A DNA stretch of 64,000 nucleotides from Pseudaeromonas sharmana. GTDB lineage: Bacteria > Pseudomonadota > Gammaproteobacteria > Enterobacterales > Aeromonadaceae. The stretch spans positions 189,076 through 253,075 of the forward strand of contig NZ_JBHSAF010000006.1 of assembly GCF_042649925.1 (NCBI RefSeq), in the 5' to 3' direction. Of the stretch, positions 43,697-53,068 are shown in pieces. Each line of letters opens with the position of its first letter. Position 1 is the stretch's first letter. A program made the position numbers and the translations under genes. A model generated the notes under the pieces. It saw only the letters and a program-made list of their open reading frames with translations. It was not told the DNA's origin and made no database searches.

Positions 43697-44985
43697 AGCG
43701 CCTCCACCAAGTCACAGAAACGATCACCGCGGGCCTCAAAGTTACGGAACATGTCCAGGCTGGCACAGGCTGGAGCCAGCAGCACCCAGTCGCCGGCCTG
43801 GGTCAAGGCTGCGGCACGCGCGACCGCGGCTTCCAGATCGGCCACCCGCTCCGCCTGAGGACCCAACGCAGCTAACAGCTCGGCATCTTGGCCAAAACAC
43901 AGCAAGTGATCGATGCCATGACCGAGCAAGGCTTGTAACGGTGCAAAGTCTTGCCCCTTGCCCTGCCCTCCGGCAATCAATACCAGTTTACCGGTAACAG
44001 CCTCGGCAATACCCGACACCGCCGCCAGCGTGGAGCCGACGTTGGTTGCCTTCGAGTCGTTAATCCAGCGCACTCCGTTATGCTCACGCACAAACTGACA
44101 ACGGTGTGGTAGCCCACTGAAACGGCGCAGCACCGCCAGCTGCGGTGCACGAGGAATATCAACAGCATCGCACAATGCCATGGCCGCTAGCGCATTCATC
44201 TGATTATGCGCCCCGACAATCTGCATCTGACTAACCGGCATCACCGGCTCCCCTGCGACTGCCAACCAAAGTTCGCCCTGATGTCGTATGCGACCATACT
44301 GCTGGTCATCCAGTCCAAACGAACGCCAAACCGGCTGACCAAGCGGCAGCGTCGCCGCATCGTCACGGTTGCTGATGATACGCCGGGCGCCATTATGAAT
44401 ACGTTGTTTGGCCGCCAGATAGCCCGCCATGCCATCATACCGATCCAGGTGATCTTCACTCAGATTCAGAATCACTGCCGCGGCCGCTTGCAGAGTGTGC
44501 GTCGTCTCCAGTTGGAAACTGGACAACTCCAGCACATAAAGATCCGCCGGTTGCAGCAACAGATCCAACGCCGGGGTGCCGATATTGCCACCAACACCGA
44601 CCGACAATCCGGCCTCAGCCGCCATCTCACCGACCAGCGTAGTCACAGTACTCTTACCATTCGACCCGGTGATCGCCACTATCGATGCCCTGGCTTGGCG
44701 CACGAACAACTCAATATCACCGATGATTTCGACACCGGCCTTTGCGGCCGCTTGCAGTGCAGGGGTCGCCAACGCAATGCCGGGGCTGGCAATGATCAGC
44801 TCGGCCTGACACAGCAGACGCTCATCCAACGGGCCAGTATGCAACGGCACGCCCGCGGGCAAGCTCTCCTGCCCGGGCGGATGGTTGCGGGTATCGACAA
44901 CAGTCGGTGTCACACCAGCGCGCAGGAAATGATGCACACAGGAGAGACCCGTTTTGCCCAATCCAAGGATGATCACCTTTTGCAT
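43693..44985 (-). CDS. murD: UDP-N-acetylmuramoyl-L-alanine-D-glutamate ligase
   Basis: MurD adds D-glutamate to the stem peptide. The 430-residue protein starts with ILGLGKTGLSCVHHFL, has the ATP loop AITGSNGKSTVTTLVGEM, the LNLSEDHLDRYDGM motif, and a C-terminal domain with WINDSKATNVGST and LIAGGQGKGQDF. It lies six bases after mraY and overlaps ftsW by four bases. Confidence 0.97.
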   Translation of the reverse strand: MQKVIILGLGKTGLSCVHHFLRAGVTPTVVDTRNHPPGQESLPAGVPLHTGPLDERLLCQAELIIASPGIALATPALQAAAKAGVEIIGDIELFVRQARASIVAITGSNGKSTVTTLVGEMAAEAGLSVGVGGNIGTPALDLLLQPADLYVLELSSFQLETTHTLQAAAAVILNLSEDHLDRYDGMAGYLAAKQRIHNGARRIISNRDDAATLPLGQPVWRSFGLDDQQYGRIRHQGELWLAVAGEPVMPVSQMQIVGAHNQMNALAAMALCDAVDIPRAPQLAVLRRFSGLPHRCQFVREHNGVRWINDSKATNVGSTLAAVSGIAEAVTGKLVLIAGGQGKGQDFAPLQALLGHGIDHLLCFGQDAELLAALGPQAERVADLEAAVARAAALTQAGDWVLLAPACASLDMFRNFEARGDRFCDLVEAL

Positions 44986-44991
44986 AATCGC

Positions 44992-46074
44992 TTACCGCAG
45001 TTTCAGGGTCACCAGACCCAGTAGCACCAACACCAGTGTGATAATCCAGAAGCGCACTATGACGCGCGGCTCTGGCCAGCCCTTCAATTCGTAATGATGG
45101 TGAATCGGAGCCATACGGAAAATTCGCTGGCCGCGTAACTTGTAGGATCCGACTTGCAGAATCACCGACAGGGTTTCCATGACAAAGACCCCGCCCATGA
45201 TCACCAGCAGGAACTCCTGACGAATCAATACCGCAATGACGCCCAACACGCCCCCCAGCGCCAGTGAACCGACATCGCCCATGAACACTTGAGCCGGATA
45301 GGTATTGAACCAGAGGAATCCAAGCCCGGCACCGGCAATCGCCGTGCAGACCACCACCAGTTCAGAGGCATGCGCAACATAGGGAATGTGCAGGTAACTG
45401 GCAAAGTTGACGTTCCCGGTCGCCCACGCGACCAGCGCCAGTCCAGATGCCACCATGACAGTCGGCATAATAGCCAACCCATCCAGACCGTCGGTCAGGT
45501 TCACTGCGTTCGAGGAGCCGACAATCACCAGATAGCAGAACGGGATAAACAGCAGACCCATTTCAGGCATGAACTGTTTGAAGAACGGCACCACCAGGGT
45601 CGTTTCCGCCCCGCCAGCCGAACTGGAGTAGAGATAAATCCCCACCGCAATGGCCGCCAGCGACTGCCAAAAGTATTTCCAGCGGGCAATCAGACCCTTG
45701 GTATCCTTGCGTACCACCTTGCGGTAGTCATCAACAAAGCCAATGGCGCCGTAAACTACCAGCACGAATAACACGACCCATACATAGGGATTGCTCAGGC
45801 GCGCCCATAACAACACCGAGATCAGGATCGATGAGAGGATCATTACGCCACCCATGGTGGGCGTACCGCGCTTGCTGAAGTGCGATTCTGGGCCATCGTG
45901 ACGAACAACCTGGCCAATCTGCAGCAGCTGGAGGCGACGGATGACATGCGGCCCCATCCAGAGCGCGACCGCCAAGGCGGTCAGAATCGCCATAATGGCC
46001 CGGAATGTCAGGTAGGAGACCACATGAAACAGTGAAAAATAGGGCGTCAGTAACTCCGCCAACCAGACTAGCAT
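44992..46074 (-). CDS. mraY: Phospho-N-acetylmuramoyl-pentapeptide transferase
   Basis: MraY attaches phospho-MurNAc-pentapeptide to undecaprenyl phosphate to make lipid I. The 360-residue protein has ten membrane helices and the catalytic motifs FVDDYRKVVRKDTKGL (DD pair), NAVNLTDGLDGLA, MGDVGSLALGG and the late PIHHHYELKGWPEPRV. The start overlaps the murF stop by seven bases. Confidence 0.97.
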   Translation of the reverse strand: MLVWLAELLTPYFSLFHVVSYLTFRAIMAILTALAVALWMGPHVIRRLQLLQIGQVVRHDGPESHFSKRGTPTMGGVMILSSILISVLLWARLSNPYVWVVLFVLVVYGAIGFVDDYRKVVRKDTKGLIARWKYFWQSLAAIAVGIYLYSSSAGGAETTLVVPFFKQFMPEMGLLFIPFCYLVIVGSSNAVNLTDGLDGLAIMPTVMVASGLALVAWATGNVNFASYLHIPYVAHASELVVVCTAIAGAGLGFLWFNTYPAQVFMGDVGSLALGGVLGVIAVLIRQEFLLVIMGGVFVMETLSVILQVGSYKLRGQRIFRMAPIHHHYELKGWPEPRVIVRFWIITLVLVLLGLVTLKLR

Positions 46075-47426
46075 GTGTGCTCCTTGATGCTTCTTACGTG
46101 TTCAATGACTTCTTCCATGCGCGAACTGCGCGCACCCTTGGCCAATAACACCAGATCGTCGTGTTCGGCCAACACTGCAGATACAGCTGCCAACAGCTGC
46201 GTTTTATCGGCAAAATGGGTGCCCTGCGCAGCCTCGGCCGCCACAGCAGACCAGCGTCCCACCGTGTAAACGCCATCCAACCCGGCTTGCCGCGCATGTT
46301 CACCGACCCGTCTGTGCTGGGCCTCCGCTTCGACACCCAGCTCTCCCATGTCCCCAAACACCAGCACGCGATAGCCAGGCATGGCTGCCAGCGTATCAAT
46401 GGCCGCCAGGACCGACTCGACACTGGCATTGTAGGTATCATCAATCAAGGTGACACCCGGCAACGATTGAACGCACAACCGCCCTTTGACCGGCGCCATC
46501 TGCGCCAAACCGAGACGAATTTGCCCCAGCGAGGCGCCCAGGCTCTGCGTCGCGGCTGCCGCAGCCAAGGCATTGGCAATGTTGTGTTGCCCCGGCAATG
46601 GCAGATTGACGTCGATCTCGCCAAGCGGCGTGACCAGCGTAAATTGGCTGCCGTAGATCGGATCGACATGAATATCCCTGGCCGTAAAGTCAGCCTTGTT
46701 GTTGTGCAGGCCGAAACTGACCATGTTCGGGCCCAAATCCCCTTGCCAATGGGAGAAGAATTCGCTGTCGGCATTTACCACCGCAGTGCCATCCTCATCC
46801 AGTCCGGTGAAAATTTCGGACTTGGCCAACGCCACCCCCTGCAACGAGCCAAAGCCCTCAAGGTGCGCCGCAGCCACGTTGTTGATCAGCGCGACATGAG
46901 GCTTGACCAGCGATGTCGTCCAGGCAATTTCACCTGGGTGATTGGCACCCAGTTCCATCACCGCATACTGGTCTTGAGGAGTCAGCCGCAGCAAGGTCAA
47001 CGGCACGCCAATTTCATTATTCAGGTTGCCTTTCGTCGCCAGGACTTGGCCCATCGTCGACAGTATGGCTGCGCTCATCTCTTTCACCGTGGTCTTGCCA
47101 CAGCTGCCGGTAATAGCCAACACCTTGGGCTGCAGACGATCCCGCAGCAAGCGACCAAGGTGACCCAAGGCATAACGGGTATCTTCAACCAGAATCTGAG
47201 GCACAGCTAACGGTTGCCGTTCACTGACCAGCAAGGCGGTAGCACCACCCTCGACCGCCGCCTGACAGAACGCGTGTCCATCAAAGCGTTCCCCTTTGAG
47301 CGCGACAAACAGTGCTGCAGAAACCCGCTGACGGGTATCGGTGACAACGTCCTCGATCAGGGTATCGTCACCGTGCAACTGGGCACCTAATGCCACTGCA
47401 ATCTCTTTTACCGACAATGGAATCAT
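46068..47426 (-). CDS. murF: UDP-N-acetylmuramoyl-tripeptide-D-alanyl-D-alanine ligase
   Basis: MurF adds D-Ala-D-Ala to the UDP-tripeptide. The 452-residue product has LFVALKGERFDGHAF, the ATP loop ITGSCGKTTVKEMSAAIL, AVMELGANHPGEIAW, NNVAAAHLEGFGS and DDTYNASVESV. The ATG at 47426 has GGGGAG five bases upstream. It overlaps the murE stop by four bases and gives the same length as E. coli MurF. A GTG two codons earlier sits too near the ribosome-binding site. Confidence 0.97.
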   Translation of the reverse strand: MIPLSVKEIAVALGAQLHGDDTLIEDVVTDTRQRVSAALFVALKGERFDGHAFCQAAVEGGATALLVSERQPLAVPQILVEDTRYALGHLGRLLRDRLQPKVLAITGSCGKTTVKEMSAAILSTMGQVLATKGNLNNEIGVPLTLLRLTPQDQYAVMELGANHPGEIAWTTSLVKPHVALINNVAAAHLEGFGSLQGVALAKSEIFTGLDEDGTAVVNADSEFFSHWQGDLGPNMVSFGLHNNKADFTARDIHVDPIYGSQFTLVTPLGEIDVNLPLPGQHNIANALAAAAATQSLGASLGQIRLGLAQMAPVKGRLCVQSLPGVTLIDDTYNASVESVLAAIDTLAAMPGYRVLVFGDMGELGVEAEAQHRRVGEHARQAGLDGVYTVGRWSAVAAEAAQGTHFADKTQLLAAVSAVLAEHDDLVLLAKGARSSRMEEVIEHVRSIKEHTC

Positions 47427-48892
47427 GAACACTCCCCCAACAACAGACTGGCGGTCTCTCTGTCGCTGTAATGCAGTTTCTGTTTACCGATGATCTGATA
47501 GTCCTCGTGTCCCTTGCCAGCGATCAGAATGACATCACCGGCTCGGGCCTCGCTCCATGCTTGACGGATCGCCTGTTCACGCTGATGGATGACCCGGACC
47601 TGATCAGGGCGCGACAATCCGCCGCGCATATCCGCGATGATGGCCTCTGGCGCTTCAGTCCGCGGGTTGTCATCGGTCAGAATGACAACATCGGCCAGCT
47701 GTTCGGCCGCTGACGCCATCATGGGGCGCTTACCACGATCCCGATCACCACCACAGCCAACCAGGCAGAACAGGCGTCCGCGACAATGCAGGCGCGCCGC
47801 CGCCAAGGCTTTCTCCAATCCATCCGGGGTATGGGCGTAGTCCACGACGAGCAGCGGTTGCGCATCGCCACCGAAACATTCCATGCGCCCTGTAACCGGA
47901 CTTAGCCGCGGTGCGGCTGCCAGCAAGGCCTTGAAGTCGTATCCAAGCACCAGCATCGCCGCCAGCGCGGCCAGGACATTCGACACATTAAACTGCCCCA
48001 GTAGCGAGGCGTCGAGCACCCCCTGGCCCCAGGAAGTCCGCAACGAGGCAGAAAAACCACGATCGTGGAAACGGACAGCCACGGCTTCAACGTAGCGGCT
48101 ACCACGAGGGGCATTTTCCGGTAGCAGGGTATAGGTCACTGCCTGCGGTATTTGTTGTAACCACTGTCGCCCCACGGCATCGTCGGCGTTAAGCACAACA
48201 TCCGCTGGTGCCACCATGGAGAACAGCTGCCGCTTGGCGGCGGCATAAGCGTCCATGTCGCCATGATAATCCAGATGATCGCGGCTCAAGTTGGTAAAGA
48301 CGGCCACCGCAAACGACAAGGCGGAAACACGGTGCTGAACCAGCCCATGGGACGAGACCTCCATCGCCACCAGATCCGCTCCCAATGCCAGCTGCTGCGC
48401 CAGCTGTTGCTGGATTGCCAGCGGGCTGGCGGTTGTATTTTCAGTCGGCTGCAACGCACCAAACAGGCCATTACCGATGGTGCCCATCACCCCCGCCTGT
48501 CCACCCAGCAAGCTGCGCCAGTTGGCGATCAGCTGTGTGGTGGTGCTTTTGCCATTGGTGCCAGTGACACCAATCAGTTGCAGTTGTCGGGACGGCTCGC
48601 CGTAGAAACGCCCGGCCAGCTCGGAAACGCATCGCGCCAATCCGGGCACGGCAATACACAAGGCCGCACATTCAGGTACAGAATCCAATCCGGCGGGCTC
48701 AAACAGAATAGCTGCGGCCCCCTTGGCCGCCGCAGCGTTCATAAACTGGCGGCCATCAACAGCATGTCCCGGCAGAGCCAGAAACAGGTCGCCGGGCTGT
48801 ACGGCCCGGCTATCAAGCTGCATCTCACGCAGCGCAACATTTGGCGCAGCTATTCCCAACGGGGAAAGCAAGGCATCAAGTGTGAGGGACAA
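47423..48892 (-). CDS. murE: UDP-MurNAc-tripeptide synthetase (meso-diaminopimelate adding)
   Basis: MurE adds meso-diaminopimelate to the stem peptide. The 489-residue protein has DSRAVQPGDLFLALPG, the ATP loop GVTGTNGKSTTTQLIAN, MEVSSHGLVQHRV, NLSRDHLDYHGDM, and DDNPRTEAP. The DNPR motif is the specificity mark for diaminopimelate rather than lysine, so the cell wall is the usual gram-negative type. It overlaps ftsI by 17 bases. Confidence 0.97.
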   Translation of the reverse strand: MSLTLDALLSPLGIAAPNVALREMQLDSRAVQPGDLFLALPGHAVDGRQFMNAAAAKGAAAILFEPAGLDSVPECAALCIAVPGLARCVSELAGRFYGEPSRQLQLIGVTGTNGKSTTTQLIANWRSLLGGQAGVMGTIGNGLFGALQPTENTTASPLAIQQQLAQQLALGADLVAMEVSSHGLVQHRVSALSFAVAVFTNLSRDHLDYHGDMDAYAAAKRQLFSMVAPADVVLNADDAVGRQWLQQIPQAVTYTLLPENAPRGSRYVEAVAVRFHDRGFSASLRTSWGQGVLDASLLGQFNVSNVLAALAAMLVLGYDFKALLAAAPRLSPVTGRMECFGGDAQPLLVVDYAHTPDGLEKALAAARLHCRGRLFCLVGCGGDRDRGKRPMMASAAEQLADVVILTDDNPRTEAPEAIIADMRGGLSRPDQVRVIHQREQAIRQAWSEARAGDVILIAGKGHEDYQIIGKQKLHYSDRETASLLLGECS

Positions 48893-50633
48893 CTTTAACC
48901 TCCTGGCGAGCCAGATTGACTTGCGGTTTATTCAGTTCCGGGCTTTGCGGCGCATCGGGCGGCACATTATAGAGCTGCAAGGCCCCCGCCATCACTTCGG
49001 CAAAAGTAGGGCCAGCCACCGAACCACCGTAATAGCTCCCCGCTTTCGGCTCATTGATAATGACGACCATGGCAAAACGCGGATTGGAGACCGGAGCAAA
49101 CCCGGCAAAAGTGCCGACATAATCCTTCCCATAGCCACCGGCAATGGCAACCTTGGCGGTACCCGTCTTGCCGGCGACCCGGTATCCCGGCACCTCCGCC
49201 TTGGTACCAGTCCCACCCCGTTCCACCACGGCTTCGAGCTGTAACATGACTGCTTCGGCATCTTTGCGCGAGACGACCTGCTCGCCCTGGGGAGCCGAAG
49301 AGACTTTCAGAATCGAGACCGGTTTACGGATGCCTTTGTTCGCCAAGGTGGCATACGCCGAGGCCAGCTGCAGCGGCGTGATGCGCAGGCCATAGCCAAA
49401 GCCCAGCGTCGCACGTTCAATATCCGACCAGCGTCGGCGCACCGGAATCATGCCGGAACTCTCCCCCAGCAAGCCGGTGCCGGAATCACTACCCAGACCA
49501 AACCGCGTCAGGGTATCGATGATCTGCTGTGGCTGCATGCGCAACGCTATGTGTGCCATGCCGATGTTCGAGGAAAATTTGAGGATGTCACCCAGCGACC
49601 CTTGGGCCATGCGGTGCGAATCGGTCACCCGCTTGCCACCAATATTAAAGGGTCGGGTATCGAATACCTCGCTCCAGTTGGTAATGCCATTTTCCAGGGC
49701 GCTGACGGCCACCAGCGGTTTGACGGTAGAACCGGGTTCATAGGTATCGGTTACGGTCCGATTACGCGCGCGGAAGCCCTGATACTGACCGCGGTTATTC
49801 GGGTTGTAAGACGGGGTATTAACCATGGCCAGAACCTCACCCGTGGTGACATCCAGCAGCACCAGGGAACCAGACGTGGCCTTGTTGACCTCGGTGGCAT
49901 ACTTCAGCGAGCGGTAGGCTAACGATTGCAGACGCTGGTCGATACTCAGTACCAGGTTGTTGGCCTTCTTGCCCTCTTTGACGATGCCGATATTCTCGAT
50001 CACGCGCCCCTGACGATCCTTGCGCACTCTGCGCTCCGACGGCACGCTGCTGAGCCACTCGTTGAACGCCCGCTCGACCCCCTCAATACCGGATCCATCA
50101 ATGTTGGTCATTCCGACAATGTGTGCGCTGATTTCGCCAGTTGGATAATAACGGCGTGACTCGCGGCGCAGATAGACGCCGCCCAGCTTCAACTTGGCCA
50201 CATATTCGGCAACAGCAGGAGTCACTTGACGCTGAAGATAGACAAATCGACGACGCGGATCGGCAATCCGGGCCGTCAGCTCCTTAACATCCAGCCCCAG
50301 CACTTCGGCCAGCGCGCGCCAGGCCCTGTCGTTGTCCAGGCTACCGCTTTCATGAACGGCCTTGGGATCCGCCCAGACCGCTTGCACCGGAACGGAAACA
50401 GCCAGTTGTTCGCCATTCCGATCGGTGATCATGCCGCGGCCTTTCTCATCTGCCGTAGTCCGCAATGAGCGCAGATCACCTTCCAGTCGTAGCCGATCGG
50501 GATCGATGACCTGTATCCAGGCCGTACGAGCAACCAGCCCGATGAAACCGAGGATGATGAAACCCACCACAGTGAGGAAACGCCACTGTGGAATGCGGGG
50601 ATCGATCTTCTGCGTCTTGCGTTTAACTTTCAT
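48876..50633 (-). CDS. ftsI: Septal transpeptidase FtsI (PBP3)
   Basis: FtsI crosslinks septal peptidoglycan with FtsW. The 585-residue protein has a short cytoplasmic tail, one membrane helix at about 20-40, a pedestal domain, and a transpeptidase domain with the three penicillin-binding motifs: STVK (Ser near residue 301 in EPGSTVKPLVAV), SSN (KFSSNIGMAH), and KTGTAK. It overlaps ftsL by four bases and murE by 17. Confidence 0.97.
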   Translation of the reverse strand: MKVKRKTQKIDPRIPQWRFLTVVGFIILGFIGLVARTAWIQVIDPDRLRLEGDLRSLRTTADEKGRGMITDRNGEQLAVSVPVQAVWADPKAVHESGSLDNDRAWRALAEVLGLDVKELTARIADPRRRFVYLQRQVTPAVAEYVAKLKLGGVYLRRESRRYYPTGEISAHIVGMTNIDGSGIEGVERAFNEWLSSVPSERRVRKDRQGRVIENIGIVKEGKKANNLVLSIDQRLQSLAYRSLKYATEVNKATSGSLVLLDVTTGEVLAMVNTPSYNPNNRGQYQGFRARNRTVTDTYEPGSTVKPLVAVSALENGITNWSEVFDTRPFNIGGKRVTDSHRMAQGSLGDILKFSSNIGMAHIALRMQPQQIIDTLTRFGLGSDSGTGLLGESSGMIPVRRRWSDIERATLGFGYGLRITPLQLASAYATLANKGIRKPVSILKVSSAPQGEQVVSRKDAEAVMLQLEAVVERGGTGTKAEVPGYRVAGKTGTAKVAIAGGYGKDYVGTFAGFAPVSNPRFAMVVIINEPKAGSYYGGSVAGPTFAEVMAGALQLYNVPPDAPQSPELNKPQVNLARQEVKVVPHT

Positions 50634-50941
50634 GGCTGATTAATGATCTGTTCCTTCAGTGGAGAGGGCCGCGCCATCTCCAGCTTACTACGGGCGATAT
50701 CACTCACCCTGGAGTGTTCGGACAGCGCGTTCTGCTCCAGCAGCAGATGGCGCCACTCAATGTCCAACTTGTCACGCTCATCCAGCAATTGATTAAGCGA
50801 AATCGTCAATAATCGGGTCTCGTTGGTGACCACTATCGTGGTCATCGCCGACGCCAGGATGGCCAGAGCCAGAATGACCTGAAACTTATGGCGCCCCAGA
50901 TCGCGCAGAATCTCGCGCGCCAGATTGATACGCGGCTCCAT
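50630..50941 (-). CDS. ftsL: Cell division protein FtsL
   Basis: FtsL is a small bitopic protein that forms a complex with FtsB and FtsQ and activates FtsWI. The 103-residue protein has a membrane helix at about 20-39 and a periplasmic coiled coil with LLTISLNQLLDERDKLDIEW and the HSRVSDIARSKLEM end, like E. coli FtsL. It lacks about 20 residues of the E. coli cytoplasmic tail. It lies six bases after rsmH. Confidence 0.93.
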   Translation of the reverse strand: MEPRINLAREILRDLGRHKFQVILALAILASAMTTIVVTNETRLLTISLNQLLDERDKLDIEWRHLLLEQNALSEHSRVSDIARSKLEMARPSPLKEQIINQP

Positions 50942-50947
50942 CCTGAT

Positions 50948-51886
50948 CTACTCCGGCAACTTGGCAGCGACACGCAACACGGCACTGCGTGAGCGGGGAT
51001 TAGCCTCTATCTCGGCATCCGACGGCTTCATCGCCTTCCCTACACTGCGCATGGTACGGCCAAATGCCAGCTGAGCCTCGGTCAGTGGCAGCCCATGCGG
51101 TACCTCAGGGCCCTTTTCCTGTTTGCGAATGAACTGTTTGACCAACCGATCTTCCAGCGAGTGGAAACTGATGACTGCCAGCCGTCCTTCTGGAGCCAAT
51201 ACCTTGAGCGAGCCCTGTAGCGCTCGCTCGACCTCTTCCAGCTCGGAATTGATATAGATGCGGATACCCTGAAACGTGCGCGTCGCAGGGTGCTTGTTCT
51301 TTTCCTTATTCGGAATCAGTCGAGCGATCAGTTCGGCTAATTGGCGGGTACGGGTAAACGGTGTGGTCACACGATCATGCACAATGGCGCGCGCAATCTT
51401 GCGTGCAAAACGTTCTTCACCAAACTCCTTGAGCACCCAGGCGATATCATCAGCCTCGGCGTTAGCCAGCCACTCCGCCGCACTGATGCCTTGGGTTGGA
51501 TCCATACGCATGTCCAGCGGACCATCCTTCTGGAAGCTAAAACCGCGCTCGGCATCATCTAGTTGTGGGGACGAGACCCCCAGATCCAGCAACAGCCCAT
51601 CCACCTTGCCCTGCAAGCCGCGCTGCGTTAGATAGTCTTGCAAACCAGAAAATGGGCCGGCGACCATCTCGAATCGCGGGTCAGTGATAGTTTTCGCCTC
51701 GGCGATGGCCAACGGATCGCGGTCAATGGCAATCAAACGCCCGTCGTCATTCAGCTGCGACAGAATCAGCCGTGAATGACCGCCACGGCCAAAAGTGCCA
51801 TCGACATAGATACCATCTGGGCGAATGGCAAGGGCCTCGACGGCCTCTTGCAGCATGACGGTCACATGACTGAAAGTCGGTTGCAT
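50948..51886 (-). CDS. rsmH: 16S rRNA (cytosine(1402)-N4)-methyltransferase
   Basis: RsmH (MraW) methylates N4 of C1402 in the ribosomal decoding centre. The 312-residue protein has HVTVMLQEAVEAL at the start, the SAM motif YVDGTFGRGGHSRLIL, DLGVSSPQLDDAERGFSFQ, GPLDMRMD, and AVISFHSLEDRLVKQF. It lies two bases after mraZ, as in most dcw clusters. Confidence 0.97.
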   Translation of the reverse strand: MQPTFSHVTVMLQEAVEALAIRPDGIYVDGTFGRGGHSRLILSQLNDDGRLIAIDRDPLAIAEAKTITDPRFEMVAGPFSGLQDYLTQRGLQGKVDGLLLDLGVSSPQLDDAERGFSFQKDGPLDMRMDPTQGISAAEWLANAEADDIAWVLKEFGEERFARKIARAIVHDRVTTPFTRTRQLAELIARLIPNKEKNKHPATRTFQGIRIYINSELEEVERALQGSLKVLAPEGRLAVISFHSLEDRLVKQFIRKQEKGPEVPHGLPLTEAQLAFGRTMRSVGKAMKPSDAEIEANPRSRSAVLRVAAKLPE

Positions 51887-51888
51887 GA

Positions 51889-52347
51889 TTAAAGTGAAAA
51901 ATCCCGTAAGTTATCGGACTGACTCCAGTCCATCTGCGGTAATGTCGCCAAATCCGTTTCAATCTGCAGCCGCCACTGTGGCTGACTCCAGATTTCAAAT
52001 TTATTCAACTGCCCGACCAGCATGGCCTCCTTCTCAAGACCGGCATGTTCACGCAACGGAGCGGGTAACAGTAACCGGCCATGTCCATCCAGCTCACATT
52101 CACTGGCATAGCCCAGTAACAAACGCTGCAGACGACGCTCGTGCGGGTTAAGGCTCGAGAGTTGGCGAAGGCGCTGCTCGATCTCTTCCCATTCAGCAAG
52201 CGGAAACAGCAGCAGGCAGGGGTGGTTGATATCGATGGTGCAGATCAGCTGGCCGTCGCATGTCTCGCGAAGCCATTCACGATAGCGAGTTGGAATCGCC
52301 AGTCGCCCTTTGCTATCAAGCGAGATGGCGTGCGCGCCTCGTAACAT
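51889..52347 (-). CDS. mraZ: Transcriptional regulator MraZ
   Basis: MraZ is an AbrB-type DNA-binding protein that represses its own dcw promoter. The 152-residue protein has two repeats of the MraZ fold with DSKGRLAIPTRYREWL and DGHGRLLLPAPLREHAGL (the DxxGR motifs). It is the first gene of the cluster, and its binding repeats are visible just upstream. Confidence 0.96.
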   Translation of the reverse strand: MLRGAHAISLDSKGRLAIPTRYREWLRETCDGQLICTIDINHPCLLLFPLAEWEEIEQRLRQLSSLNPHERRLQRLLLGYASECELDGHGRLLLPAPLREHAGLEKEAMLVGQLNKFEIWSQPQWRLQIETDLATLPQMDWSQSDNLRDFSL

Positions 52348-52371
52348 CTGCCGTCCGTCCAGTAGCTCTAT

Positions 52372-52401
52372 TTTTTTCCACTATTAACCACTTTTTCCCA
52401 C
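52372..52401 (-). promoter_or_regulatory. MraZ operator: three GTGG repeats
   Basis: On the minus strand three ten-base units follow one another without gaps: GTGGGAAAAA, GTGGTTAATA and GTGGAAAAAA. E. coli MraZ binds TGGG-type repeats at ten-base spacing upstream of mraZ, so this is the expected autoregulatory operator. It begins six bases past the -10 and so overlaps the transcription start. Confidence 0.85.
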
Positions 52402-52406
52402 CGCAG

Positions 52407-52435
52407 AGTGTAAGGACGCACCTGATCGTTTGCAA
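52407..52435 (-). promoter_or_regulatory. Promoter of the dcw cluster (Pmra)
   Basis: On the minus strand TTGCAA (52435-52430), a 17-base spacer, and TACACT (52412-52407) make a good sigma-70 promoter about 60 bases upstream of mraZ and just before the MraZ repeats. Confidence 0.8.
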
Positions 52436-52601
52436 GGGAGCCAGAATGCACCAAGCCGCTATTTTCAAGGCCTCGCGCGGTAAATTTCGAAAAAGCCGTT
52501 TATTTTTCAGGTAAATGACCGAGATAAAAGAAACCAGCAATTTGCGATGCACTTCACTCTTTTTTAGTCGGGCATGCCGCAGCCATAATTTCTGCACGGC
52601 G

Positions 52602-52643
52602 AAAAAAGAAAAGGCCCGTTATCGAAGCGTCGATAGCAGGCCT
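52602..52643 (-). terminator. Terminator of rnpB
   Basis: On the minus strand AGGCC and GGCCT close a long stem whose inner part is TATCGA-CGCT-TCGATA, followed by TTTCTTTTTT. It begins 12 bases after the mature rnpB end. Confidence 0.85.
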
Positions 52644-52654
52644 GGATAATAAAG

Positions 52655-53034
<380 letters not shown>

Positions 53035-53039
53035 CGCGG

Positions 53040-53068
53040 ATTATAGGGGCTCGGCGTCATCGGAGCAA
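53040..53068 (-). promoter_or_regulatory. rnpB promoter inside the end of rsmI
   Basis: On the minus strand TTGCTC (53068-53063), a 17-base spacer, and a perfect TATAAT (53045-53040) lie just before rnpB. The -10 contains the rsmI TAA stop (53043-53041). A GC-rich discriminator (CCGCGCC) follows, as is usual for stable RNA. Confidence 0.85.

Noticed and set aside
46161..47210. 349-codon open frame antisense to murF
   Set aside because: Shadow frame rich in Arg, Gln and His; murF is certain.
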